41,237 nt of DNA from JAHEJB01 sp041748175 (lineage in GTDB: Bacteria; Bacteroidota; Rhodothermia; Rhodothermales; Rubricoccaceae): assembly GCA_041748175.1 (NCBI GenBank), contig JBGTDU010000007.1:1-41237 (forward strand), in the 5' to 3' direction. The notes under the pieces were generated by a model. It was not told where the DNA came from, did no database searches, and worked only from the letters and a program-made list of their open reading frames with translations. Made by a program: the position numbers and the translations under genes. Position 1 is the stretch's first letter. Each line of letters starts with the position of its first letter. This document shows positions 15,023 through 22,913 of the stretch, in pieces.

Positions 15023-16327
15023 TCAGCCTTCACCGTTCGTCGGAACGTACCAACCGACCGTCATACGGTCCTCTGAAAAGACACGCCGGGCGGCTTCTTG
15101 AATGCTCGCGGCCGTCACCGCCTCAATACGTGGGCGATATTCAGTGAACAGCTTCCAATCGCCGACGGCAATGGCCTCGTTCAGGCGCGCGGCGACGGAC
15201 TGAGGACCATCTCGCCCAAACGCCTCTTCCGCAACAACTTGTCTGCGCGCCCGGGCCAGTTCGTCCTCGGTCACGCCCTGCTCGGCAACCTCGGCAAATG
15301 CATCGAGCATCGCGGACTCGACCTCTTCGTGCGTCGTCGTCGGCGTCATCATGGCGTAGATCGCAAATAAGCTCGGGTCCCGGAGGCGCGGGAAAAATGC
15401 TCCCGCATGCGTGGTGAGTCCTGCGTCCGTAAGCTTCCGGTATAGACGCGAGCTCTTTCCACCGGAAAGAATCTGCCCCAGCACGTCGAGAGAATCCGCG
15501 TCGGCGTCGAGGCCAGCCGGGGCTTTCCATGCCAGCAGCACCATACCCAACTGGCCGGCCTGTTTCACAACGACACGCCGCTCCCCAATCTGCTCCGGTT
15601 CGCGCGTGGTCATTTTCCGCAGATCCGCGCGGTCCTCCGGACCCGATGCCAGGCTACCGAAACCAGCCTCGATAAGGTCAAGCGCTTCTTTTTTGTCGAA
15701 CTGACCAATGACCGAGACCGTCGCGTTCTGCGGCCAGTAGTACGTGTCGTAGAAATGCCGGAGGCCTTCCGCCGTGACCGTTTCAACATCAGAGCGCCAG
15801 CCGATAACGGGATGACCGTACGGATGCGCGAAATACGCGGTCGCGAAAACGGCGTGGAGCAGTTTCCTGAGCGGCTCGTTTTCCCCGCGATCGAGCTCGT
15901 TGAGGACAACGGTTCGCTCATCGGCGAGATCTTCCTTGCGCACGCGCGCGCCCCGCATCCGGTCTGCCTCGATCTCGATGGCCAGCGGGAGATGCTCGCT
16001 TGGAACCATCTCAAAGTAATTGGTGCGGTCGTACCACGTCGTCGCGTTCATCTGCGCGCCGACGCGCTGGAGGACCGAGAAAATGCTCGTGCCCTTTTCC
16101 TTGTTGAAGCGCTCTGTACCTTTGAACATCAAATGCTCCAGGAGGTGCGTTGCCCCGGTAAGCCCGGCGACCTCGTTGCGGCTGCCGACGCTGTACGTGA
16201 CCATGAACGTGGCGACCGGTGCGGCGCCTTCGGGCAAGAGAAGCACCGACAGGCCGTTTTTTGTGAGCGTGTATTCCTCGATGCCCGAGGACGCCTGGAC
16301 GAAGGTGAAGGCGGCGTGTGAAGACAT
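15023..16327 (-). CDS. M16 family zinc metallopeptidase (processing-peptidase/PqqL-like)
   Basis: The protein has 434 residues, a single M16 half-unit pair. The inverted zinc motif HxxEH is HLLEH (in GLTGATHLLEHLMFKGT), with the distant Glu in the stretch LADERTVVLNELDRGEN. The R/Y-containing C-terminal subdomain is represented by LSGGKSSRLYRKLTDAGL. There is no signal peptide: the N-terminus (MSSHAAFTFVQASSG) is soluble, so it acts in the cytoplasm or its export is not Sec-type. Members degrade short peptides or process precursors. It is the first gene of the minus-strand run with the PLP decarboxylase and rlmB. The 130 bases between it and the next gene (16328-16457) show nothing clear. Confidence 0.92.
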   Translation of the reverse strand: MSSHAAFTFVQASSGIEEYTLTKNGLSVLLLPEGAAPVATFMVTYSVGSRNEVAGLTGATHLLEHLMFKGTERFNKEKGTSIFSVLQRVGAQMNATTWYDRTNYFEMVPSEHLPLAIEIEADRMRGARVRKEDLADERTVVLNELDRGENEPLRKLLHAVFATAYFAHPYGHPVIGWRSDVETVTAEGLRHFYDTYYWPQNATVSVIGQFDKKEALDLIEAGFGSLASGPEDRADLRKMTTREPEQIGERRVVVKQAGQLGMVLLAWKAPAGLDADADSLDVLGQILSGGKSSRLYRKLTDAGLTTHAGAFFPRLRDPSLFAIYAMMTPTTTHEEVESAMLDAFAEVAEQGVTEDELARARRQVVAEEAFGRDGPQSVAARLNEAIAVGDWKLFTEYRPRIEAVTAASIQEAARRVFSEDRMTVGWYVPTNGEG

Positions 16328-16457
16328 GGCGGAAGGTTACGTGGGTTGCCTGGGCTCGCGGAAGAGCTAACGATCTACCTGGCCATCCACAACCGCGATG
16401 GAATACAGGAAGTGAGTTTTGAGCGACACCGCGTCGATTGATTGCCGACGATCGGAG

Positions 16458-16862
16458 CTATTTGGGAACGGGGCCAACAATCCCCCATGTGTGCCCGTAC
16501 GGATCACGAATCTTGCCCGCGCGTCCGTAGAATTCGTCGGTCAGCTCGCGGATAATTTCCGCTCCTGCTTCAATTGCGCGCTTGTACCATCCATCTGCAT
16601 CGTCGACGTTAAGGGAGACGGTACAGGTCGTCCCTCCCAACATTCGCGGAGATTGAACGCCCGTCAATGATTCCGGGAACTCGTCCGAGATCATCACATC
16701 GGCTCCGTTAATGCGAAGCGTTGCGTGGCCTAGCTTACCCTCGTAGGGATAGGTTTCGAGCACTTCGGCGCCGAAAGCCTTTTGGTAGAACTCAAGCGCC
16801 TCATCACCCTTGTCAACCATGAGGTAAGGTGAAAGCAGGGAATAGGATTCGTCGTGCGCCAT
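16458..16862 (-). CDS. VOC family protein, PhnB-like
   Basis: The protein has 134 residues. PhnB/YdcK-like VOC fold: LLSPYLMVDKGDEALEFYQKAFGAEVLETYP, GKLGHATLRINGADVMISDEFPE, then TVSLNVDDADGWYKRAIEAGAEI and GRAGKIRDPYGHTWGIVG. DPYGHTWGI is typical of the PhnB subset. No function beyond the fold can be given. The gene is a second VOC protein in the window, not closely similar to the one at 3.3-3.7 kb. It is divergent from the nucleotidase gene; 16863-17000 is their shared upstream region, in which I see no clear operator. Confidence 0.85.
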   Translation of the reverse strand: MAHDESYSLLSPYLMVDKGDEALEFYQKAFGAEVLETYPYEGKLGHATLRINGADVMISDEFPESLTGVQSPRMLGGTTCTVSLNVDDADGWYKRAIEAGAEIIRELTDEFYGRAGKIRDPYGHTWGIVGPVPK

Positions 16863-17000
16863 TTGCCTGGTTTGAAGGTGATACCAACGCGAAAATAGGG
16901 CAATGGCGGCGAACCGGGATCAGAAACTTAATCCGTTCGAAGCGCGGTATCGGCGAATCCCATACATTCACGGCTCTCACCTACCCCTCTTTGGCCTTTC

Positions 17001-18509
17001 ATGCGCTGGTTTCTCTCGCTCTCGTTTGCCGTTCTTCTCGCCGGATGCTCGTCAACCTCCTCGATCCAATCCACGGCGTCCACGGCAACGTCGCCTACGC
17101 AGGTCTCGTTTACCATCCTGCAGCTGAACGACGTCTACGAGATCACGCCGGTGGCGGGTGGAAGCCAGGGTGGGCTCGCTCGCGTCGCAACGATCAGGAA
17201 GCAGCTCCTGGCCGAGAACCCAAACACCTTCACCATCATGGCAGGCGACTTTTTCGGCCCATCGGCGCTGGGGACGGCACGTGTAGATGGCGAACGCCTG
17301 CGAGGCAAGCAGATGGTTGCCGTTCTGAATGCGCTTGGGCTCGACCTGGCAACGTTCGGCAATCACGAGTTTGATCTGGACGAAGAGGACTTTCTCAAGC
17401 GCATGGAAGAATCCGAGTTCGAATGGGTCTCGACGAACGTGACGGATGCTGCCGGGACGATGTTCATGAAGACAGAGCCTCATCGTGTTGTCACGTTTAC
17501 TGATCGCGATGGAGATGCCGTCCGGATTGGGTTCGTCGGCGTCACGCTCGATTCGAACCCGAAAGACTACGTGCAGTACAGCGACGCGATTCGAGAGCTA
17601 GCTGATGCCATTCCCTTCGTGGCGGCGAACTCGGATGTAATCGTCGCAATCACCCACCTGGCCCTTGAAGACGATATGCGGCTGGCTGTGGAGATCCCGG
17701 AGATCGACGTAATCATGGGGGGGCACGAACACGAGAACGTGGAGGTCTACCGTGGCTCCGACTTCACTCCGATCTACAAGGCAGACGCCAATGCGCGATC
17801 CGTCTACATCCACCGCTTCACCTACAACACCAGCACGGGCGACCTGACGCTTGCTTCCGAATTGATGCCTGTCACCGCTGCCATCCCGGATGACCCCGAG
17901 GTGGCGGCAGTCGTTGATGCGTGGGTGGAGATTGCCTTTGCCGGATTCATTGAGCAGGGCTTCGATCCCGGGGCCGTCGTAACGACAACGACTGAGGCGT
18001 TGGATGGGCGCGAATCGACCATCCGAAACCAGGAGACGAACCTCGGTGCGCTCATCGCCGCTTCGTTCGTAGCCGAGTCCGGCGATGCCGATGTCGGCGT
18101 CTTCAACGGCGGTTCGGTCCGCATTGATGACGAGCTTCCCGCCGGAAATGTCTCGCAGTACGACCTCATCCGCGTGATGCCGTTCGGAGGCAGCGTGCTC
18201 ACCGTGGGCATCAAGGGTTCCGTCCTCGCGCAAGCTTTGACGCAAGGCCTGGCCAACCGGGGAACGGGCGGGTTTCTGCAAACCGCCAACGTCTCCCGCG
18301 ATGGCGAAACGTGGATGATTGGGGGCGAGGCGCTCGACCCCAACCGCACCTACCGCATGGCCACGAACGACTTCCTCGTGTCCGGCCGCGAAGCAGGCCT
18401 CGACTTCTTCAACGTCGAGGAAAACCCGGACATGGAACTCCTCGCCACCCACCGCGACGTCCGCATGGCTGCGATTGATGAGCTACAGCGGAGGTTCGGG
18501 CGGCCGTAG
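17001..18509 (+). CDS. 5'-nucleotidase/UshA-type metallophosphoesterase lipoprotein
   Basis: The protein has 502 residues. Lipoprotein signal MRWFLSLSFAVLLAGC (Cys16). N-terminal calcineurin-like domain: LQLNDVYE (first metal motif, with the usual His replaced by Tyr), AGDFFGPSALG, FGNHEFD, AITHLALEDD and GGHEHE. C-terminal 5'-nucleotidase domain: ETNLGALIAASF, DVGVFNGGSVRIDDELPAG, YDLIRVMPFGGSV and TYRMATNDFLVSG. It would hydrolyse nucleotides or related phosphoesters outside the inner membrane. NDVYE instead of NDxHG is a known variation in part of the family and may change metal use. The gene stands alone between divergent and convergent neighbours. Confidence 0.92.
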   Translation: MRWFLSLSFAVLLAGCSSTSSIQSTASTATSPTQVSFTILQLNDVYEITPVAGGSQGGLARVATIRKQLLAENPNTFTIMAGDFFGPSALGTARVDGERLRGKQMVAVLNALGLDLATFGNHEFDLDEEDFLKRMEESEFEWVSTNVTDAAGTMFMKTEPHRVVTFTDRDGDAVRIGFVGVTLDSNPKDYVQYSDAIRELADAIPFVAANSDVIVAITHLALEDDMRLAVEIPEIDVIMGGHEHENVEVYRGSDFTPIYKADANARSVYIHRFTYNTSTGDLTLASELMPVTAAIPDDPEVAAVVDAWVEIAFAGFIEQGFDPGAVVTTTTEALDGRESTIRNQETNLGALIAASFVAESGDADVGVFNGGSVRIDDELPAGNVSQYDLIRVMPFGGSVLTVGIKGSVLAQALTQGLANRGTGGFLQTANVSRDGETWMIGGEALDPNRTYRMATNDFLVSGREAGLDFFNVEENPDMELLATHRDVRMAAIDELQRRFGRP

Positions 18510-18541
18510 CAAACGTCCTCCCGAGGTGTACTGTTGGGGCG

Positions 18542-19180
18542 TCAGCCCGTCCGCGCGAACCGCAAATTCCCGAATACCAGTTCGTCGCCTTCGGGACTTG
18601 GCTGGACGCCAATCTGCAGCACGTCGCCGGCACACTCGAACGTCATCAGATTGTCGTTGGAGGTTTCGAACACGCTATCGAAGTCGCTCGCTGTACTGCT
18701 AACGACTCGTCCGTTAACAGTCACGCTCGTGCTCGTGCTCATATTTCCCGTGCCGTTGGCGAAACGAATCGTGTCGGCGTCGACAGAATAGTTTCCCGTC
18801 GACGAACCATTCATAGTGTTCGTCACGGTCATCGCCCCAATGCGGGAATCGGCGTTAATCGCGACGGCGAGGTTCTCCATCTTGTATTCGGCCGAGCCAT
18901 CGCGCCCGAGAGTCATAAGGCCGCGGCCCTCTGAACCGCCCATTTCCAACGCCATCTCGGCTCCTCCGTCATCCATCATGGCGTTGACGGCGTCAATGTT
19001 GTAGGAGGCCTCTACGTCCATCTCCCAGGTCCCCGCGAGGCAATCCGTACCCGTCCGGTTGATTGATGGCGAGTCGATGCCGGATACGTCTCCCGCAGTT
19101 GACTGGGAGCTCTCGGAATCCGCGCCGCCGCAGGCGAGGGCCAATGGAAGCAGAAAGACGAGGAATGCGTAGCGAGTCAA
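18542..19180 (-). CDS. Lipoprotein of unknown function
   Basis: The protein has 212 residues from a TTG at 19180 (MTRYAFLVFLLPLALAC); this start gives a normal lipoprotein signal. In-frame ATGs at 19258 and 19240 would add an odd charged N-terminus and run into the neighbouring promoter region. The mature part is low in charge and rich in Ser/Thr/Asp: CLAGTWEMDVEASYNIDAVNAM, GRDGSAEYKMENLAVAI, TIRFANGTGNM, FECAGDVLQIGV. The phrase LAGTWEMD is a lipocalin-like opening (GTWxx), so a small beta-barrel domain is possible. I recognise no named family. It converges on the nucleotidase gene with a 32-base gap. Confidence 0.7.
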   Translation of the reverse strand: MTRYAFLVFLLPLALACGGADSESSQSTAGDVSGIDSPSINRTGTDCLAGTWEMDVEASYNIDAVNAMMDDGGAEMALEMGGSEGRGLMTLGRDGSAEYKMENLAVAINADSRIGAMTVTNTMNGSSTGNYSVDADTIRFANGTGNMSTSTSVTVNGRVVSSTASDFDSVFETSNDNLMTFECAGDVLQIGVQPSPEGDELVFGNLRFARTG

Positions 19181-19330
19181 GGCCGTTTTGATTTGGTGAG
19201 TCGGAAATGTTCGGGGAGATGCAAGATAATCGGACAGCATCCCGATTCTGCCATGCATCGTGACGGATCAAAGAGGTATCGTGAGGCCCACTCCCCGTAC
19301 TTAAACGAGGCCGCAACGGTCTCGCGATCC

Positions 19331-20965
19331 ATGCAACTTCAACCCCCCGCCGCAATCAAAATCGCTACGTGGAGCGAGCTCGAAGACCGCCAACCCGCCT
19401 ATGCCCTGGTCGCCGATGTTGACCTCGTTGTGGTCCGTTTCGATGACGACGTTTCAGTTTTTTACGGGCGATGTCTTCACCGTGGAGCGCTGTTGGCAGA
19501 CGGACACGTCGAAGGCAAAAATCTCATCTGCGGCGTCCACAATTGGGATTACCGGCTGGATTCGGGCATCAGCGAATACAACAACGAGGAGGCGCTCTAC
19601 CGCTTCGATGCCTGGGTGGATTTGGGTGAGGACGCGGTTTTTGTCGATGAAGACGAGGTGCTGGACTTCGCCGACGACAACCCGCAGCCGTATGACCGCG
19701 AAGCGTATCTCGGCCTTTACGCGGATGTCCACGGGTCGGAAGAAGAGCCCTTCAACGGCTACATCCAGACGCTTGCGAAGAAAGGCGTCAAGGGAATCGG
19801 TGGCCATGGAGCCGTCACGGCAATGGGCGTCCCGCTGACAGAGCTGCCGCGATGGAATGACATCCAGCTTCTGACGGCTCAACTGGCAACGCGCCCGCTG
19901 GCAGATGACGCCCCGGTCGGCACCGAGCTCGTCATTGGGCCAAACGCGAAGAAACCGCTGCGCCTTGCGATCCCGCTTTTCGTCAGCGACATGAGCTATG
20001 GCGCACTCAACGAAGAGTCCAAGACAGCGCTCGCGATGGGCGCGGAAATGGCTGGGACGGGGATCTGTTCCGGCGAAGGCGGGATGCTTCCCGAGGAACA
20101 GGCCGCCAACTCGCGGTACTTCTACGAACTGGCGTCCGCTCGTTTTGGATGGCGCCTCGACAAAGTTCGAAACGTCCAGGCGTTCCATTTCAAAGGCGGG
20201 CAGGGTGCCAAGACGGGCACGGGTGGACATCTTCCCGGCGAGAAAGTAGTGGGCAAGATCGCGGAAGTGCGCAACCTCGAACCGGGGACTCCCGCGATAA
20301 GTCCATCGCGCTTCCGGGATCTCATAACGGTCGAGGACTTCCGCCGCCTCGCCGATGAGGTTCGTGCAGAAAGCGGCGGCATCCCAATCGGGTTCAAGCT
20401 TTCCGCGCAGCACATCGAAGCGGACATCGATTTTGCCCTTGATGCGTCAGCCGACTACATCATCCTCGACGGGCGCGGCGGCGCGACGGGCGCGGCGCCG
20501 GATGTCTTCAAGAACAACATCTCCGTTCCAACACTCGCTGCACTGGCCCGCGCCCGGCGTCACCTGGATACGCGCGGCGCGGATGGCGTCACGCTCATCA
20601 TCACGGGAGGCCTGCGAACCGAATCGGACTTCGTCAAGGCCCTCGCACTTGGTGCCGATGGCGTCGCCGTTGCGAACGCGGCGCTGCAAGCTATAGGATG
20701 CGTCGGGATGCGCGCCTGCCACACGAACAACTGCCCGATCGGAATCGCCACGCAGAAGCCAAATCTCCGAGCGCGGCTCAAGGTTGCTTCGTCAGCGCGG
20801 CAACTGGCGAACTATTTCGAGGCCACGGTTCATCTCATGCAAGTCCTCGCTCGTGCCTGCGGTCACGATCATCTCGACGGCTTCAACATCAACGACCTGA
20901 CAACGTGGAAGCCCGAGATCGCACAGTTGACCGGTGTAGCGTATGCAGGCGTTACGCCGCTTTAA
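19331..20965 (+). CDS. Rieske [2Fe-2S] / FMN-binding glutamate-synthase-domain fusion protein
   Basis: The protein has 544 residues from ATG 19331. N-terminal Rieske domain: Cys48-x-His50 (GRCLHRGA) and Cys67-x2-His70 (ICGVHNWDYRLDSG). From ~residue 160 comes the GltB-like FMN barrel: PLFVSDMSYGALNEESK, SGEGGMLPEEQAANSRYF, FHFKGGQGAKTGTGGHLPG, DGRGGATGAAPDVFKNN, ITGGLRTESDFVKALALGADGVAVA. Near the end CVGMRACHTNNCPIG has Cys457, 463, 468 with the C-x5-C-x4-C spacing of the 3Fe-4S cluster of glutamate synthase. The glutaminase domain is absent. It is therefore an oxidoreductase related to, but not itself, classical GOGAT; substrate unknown. Confidence 0.9.
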   Translation: MQLQPPAAIKIATWSELEDRQPAYALVADVDLVVVRFDDDVSVFYGRCLHRGALLADGHVEGKNLICGVHNWDYRLDSGISEYNNEEALYRFDAWVDLGEDAVFVDEDEVLDFADDNPQPYDREAYLGLYADVHGSEEEPFNGYIQTLAKKGVKGIGGHGAVTAMGVPLTELPRWNDIQLLTAQLATRPLADDAPVGTELVIGPNAKKPLRLAIPLFVSDMSYGALNEESKTALAMGAEMAGTGICSGEGGMLPEEQAANSRYFYELASARFGWRLDKVRNVQAFHFKGGQGAKTGTGGHLPGEKVVGKIAEVRNLEPGTPAISPSRFRDLITVEDFRRLADEVRAESGGIPIGFKLSAQHIEADIDFALDASADYIILDGRGGATGAAPDVFKNNISVPTLAALARARRHLDTRGADGVTLIITGGLRTESDFVKALALGADGVAVANAALQAIGCVGMRACHTNNCPIGIATQKPNLRARLKVASSARQLANYFEATVHLMQVLARACGHDHLDGFNINDLTTWKPEIAQLTGVAYAGVTPL

Positions 20966-21058
20966 CATCAGCGGTAGGATGAAAGGCATAACGATGGGTA
21001 TTCACGCTATGTCCGTTGGCCTCTGTTTCGTCGCCTTACACAGCGGGATCAGCCCGAC

Positions 21059-21164
21059 TCATCGACTCAAATACAAATTCCGCATCTCGTAGGGCTTGCT
21101 GAAATGCTCGTCGGTGAGGTCATCCACAAAGGCGATGGCCTCGCCGGTGGATTTCATCTCCGGG
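21059..21164 (-). pseudogene. Detached second copy of the carB 3' end
   Basis: Read on the minus strand, this encodes PEMKSTGEAIAFVDDLTDEH and then FSKPYEMRNLYLSR, stop TGA at 21059-21061, identical in protein to the last residues of carB (22914-23016). At the DNA level 98 positions (21063-21160 against 22918-23015) align without gaps with very few differences. All differences (GAG/GAA, TTG/CTC, CGA/CGC and TGA/TAA) are silent. The 1855-bp offset between the copies is filled by the nuclease and methyltransferase genes. Upstream of PEMKS it may continue as NKS, recalling NKELG in carB, before homology is lost at the methyltransferase stop. Confidence 0.95.
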
Positions 21165-21167
21165 CTC

Positions 21168-22067
21168 TTATTGAAGCCAACTAAGATCACGCCCGATCAG
21201 AAGCTCTGCCATTCTCGCATGGTGAGTGCTCTTCATCGCGATGGCCTCGGTTGCTAAGCCACGTCTGCTTGCTAACAATTGGACACCTTCTGCGTTGTCG
21301 TAGGTGAGAAGAATATCTCCTTGCATAGAGGTAGCTATATTGAAAAGAGCTCGATGGTCAAGTTCGCTGTGCCGGTATAACCTCGATCCAGCTTTCTTTC
21401 CCGCGGCAGTGTAAGGCGGATCAATGAAAGTCACCGTGCCAGGATCTTCTGCATGCCGCGCCATTTCTAGAAGGCCGTCACCATGCAAAAAACGGATGCG
21501 ATCTGCTATTAAAGCAATGTTGCGGATTCTTTTCGCAATCGTCTCAGGATACCAGCGCGAGGCCATTCCTCTTCCATTCTCGCCAAACTTAATTCTCCCC
21601 GCTCCAGGCGCCAGAATACCCCCACGATTAACCCGATTCCGGAGAATTGTTTGGAAGGCATGTTCCTTCCTGTTCATGGGCTCGCGGTCTAAAACCTCCT
21701 GCACCATGTTCTCGCTGAACTTAAAAGTCTCAATTCGACGAGCAAGCCACTCTCCATCTTTCGCCAACATGGTCTCCCAGACGGCTGCGATATCATCGTC
21801 AAGTTCAACGACCGTAACCCGACTCGCCCGCTTCTCAAACGCGACCGTCAGAGCTACGATTCCTCCACCGGCAAATGGCTCTAAAAAGTGACTTGGCGAC
21901 TTAGGCAATGACGCAAGCCATTGACGAATGCGGGGGACTAGCCAAGTCTTCCCTCCGGGATACCGAAACGGGCTTCGATGGGGAACCTTCGCAATATTGA
22001 TTGGCTTCTCCAGGCTCAGCCCACCAAAGAGCGAGTACTGAGTTGCAGGATCACGAACAATGCTCAT
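21168..22067 (-). CDS. D12-class DNA adenine-N6 methyltransferase (Dam/MboIIA-like)
   Basis: The protein has 299 residues. After a ~34-residue N-terminal extension comes FRYPGGKTWLVPRI (residues 34-47, the D12 substrate motif), then LEPFAGGGIVAL (motif I, SAM binding, 62-73), VVELDDD, the D12 block NRVNRGGI to RIKFGE and RWYPETIAKRI, and motif IV DPPY (216-219) in TFIDPPYTAAGKK, the catalytic motif for exocyclic N6 of adenine. It should protect the cell from the adjacent nuclease. Its ATG lies 2 bases after the nuclease stop (TAG-AC-ATG). Its stop (TAA at 21168-21170) abuts the detached carB end. Target sequence unknown, but it must contain adenine. Confidence 0.92.
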   Translation of the reverse strand: MSIVRDPATQYSLFGGLSLEKPINIAKVPHRSPFRYPGGKTWLVPRIRQWLASLPKSPSHFLEPFAGGGIVALTVAFEKRASRVTVVELDDDIAAVWETMLAKDGEWLARRIETFKFSENMVQEVLDREPMNRKEHAFQTILRNRVNRGGILAPGAGRIKFGENGRGMASRWYPETIAKRIRNIALIADRIRFLHGDGLLEMARHAEDPGTVTFIDPPYTAAGKKAGSRLYRHSELDHRALFNIATSMQGDILLTYDNAEGVQLLASRRGLATEAIAMKSTHHARMAELLIGRDLSWLQ

Positions 22068-22069
22068 GT

Positions 22070-22912
22070 CTATGCAGTATCTAATTTATTGTCTAGCTTT
22101 TTCTGCAACTGGCGTAGAAATCTATTCTCATCACCAGACTCAGATCTTGTAATTGCTAGCAGGGAAGCCTCAAATTTTGTATAGACTGTGAACGCTGTGG
22201 CCAAACGGTACCGCTTCGTAGCCTCTTCGTGTACAAGGTCGTAGACGAACCACGCAATATCTGCATCGGTATAGTCTACTGGTGTAAGGGACGGTAAGGT
22301 ATCATAGAAACCACGATGCAGTGCGACCCCCATCTTACGCCCCCATGAATTGAGGATGCCTCCCTTGTAGATTAGTTGAGGAGCAAGGCGCTTGCGCGAG
22401 GAAGATAAATAGTCTGGTCGTGGGTAATTGGCTTGTCCGCGCCAGTCCATATCGAAGTGCAACTCTGGCGACTCCATGTAATGTTTGAATGGCACGCTGA
22501 TATTCCCCGAGATATAGACTGACTGCACTTCTAGTGCGCCATAGCCCGTTACTCGCCCTATCTCATCGTACGACGCCAGAACAAGGTCTATGTTGCCAGC
22601 CGATTTTTCGTGCATATCGTTGAGACGCACTTCGGGAAGTGCCGCCCAACTTTCACCCCGCTCAAAGAAAAACGCCGCCGCATCCGTGGCGATTTGCCAA
22701 TGCTCCCTGAAACGAATAGGGCATGTGATGGCTGTTTTGTCGCCGTGAAAAACGCTACAGACTCCTATTGGATGTTCAATGCTCGACTTTGTGCAGTTCG
22801 GAGACTTGTTATTGAACGGGCATAGGCGATGAGTTCGGCCACGGATCGCTTCTGGTGAGAAGTCACTTATCGGATAGCCGAAAACTTCAGCGAGCGGATG
22901 CTTGGTTGACAT
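22070..22912 (-). CDS. NotI-family type II restriction endonuclease
   Basis: The protein has 280 residues from ATG 22912. It opens HPLAEVFGYPISDFSPEA and has four Cys at 31, 40, 52 and 64 (RLCPFNNKSPNCTK, PIGVCSV, ITCPIRF), the pattern of the Cys4 iron site of NotI as I recall it. The nuclease core is GNIDLVLA (Asp109) followed by ALEVQSV (Glu128, Gln130), an Asp...Glu-x-Gln variant of PD-(D/E)xK as in NotI. It cuts unmodified DNA at an unknown site. The start is one base after the carB stop (TAA-T-ATG), so it is probably translated by re-initiation from carB. A longer frame into carB (to 22984) is a shadow. Confidence 0.85.
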   Translation of the reverse strand: MSTKHPLAEVFGYPISDFSPEAIRGRTHRLCPFNNKSPNCTKSSIEHPIGVCSVFHGDKTAITCPIRFREHWQIATDAAAFFFERGESWAALPEVRLNDMHEKSAGNIDLVLASYDEIGRVTGYGALEVQSVYISGNISVPFKHYMESPELHFDMDWRGQANYPRPDYLSSSRKRLAPQLIYKGGILNSWGRKMGVALHRGFYDTLPSLTPVDYTDADIAWFVYDLVHEEATKRYRLATAFTVYTKFEASLLAITRSESGDENRFLRQLQKKLDNKLDTA

Positions 22913-22913
22913 A

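Larger units (their letters stand above)
21165..22913 (-). mobile_element. Restriction-modification unit inserted at the carB 3' end
   Basis: The segment carries only the methyltransferase and nuclease genes and is bounded on each side by a copy of the last ~33 codons of carB. It is visibly richer in A+T than the neighbouring genes. No integrase, transposase or terminal inverted repeats are present. The layout corresponds to insertion of an R-M unit with long target duplication, or to homologous import of a unit that carried its own carB end. The two alternatives are discussed in the findings. Confidence 0.85.

Noticed and set aside
13178..15101. Several plus-strand frames of 90-160 codons opposite rlmB and the PLP decarboxylase
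   Set aside because: All are antisense to clearly conserved genes and lack any family signature.
21059..21164. The detached carB end as a small independent gene
   Set aside because: It is an exact protein copy of the carB C-terminus with no start codon of its own; it is a duplication remnant.
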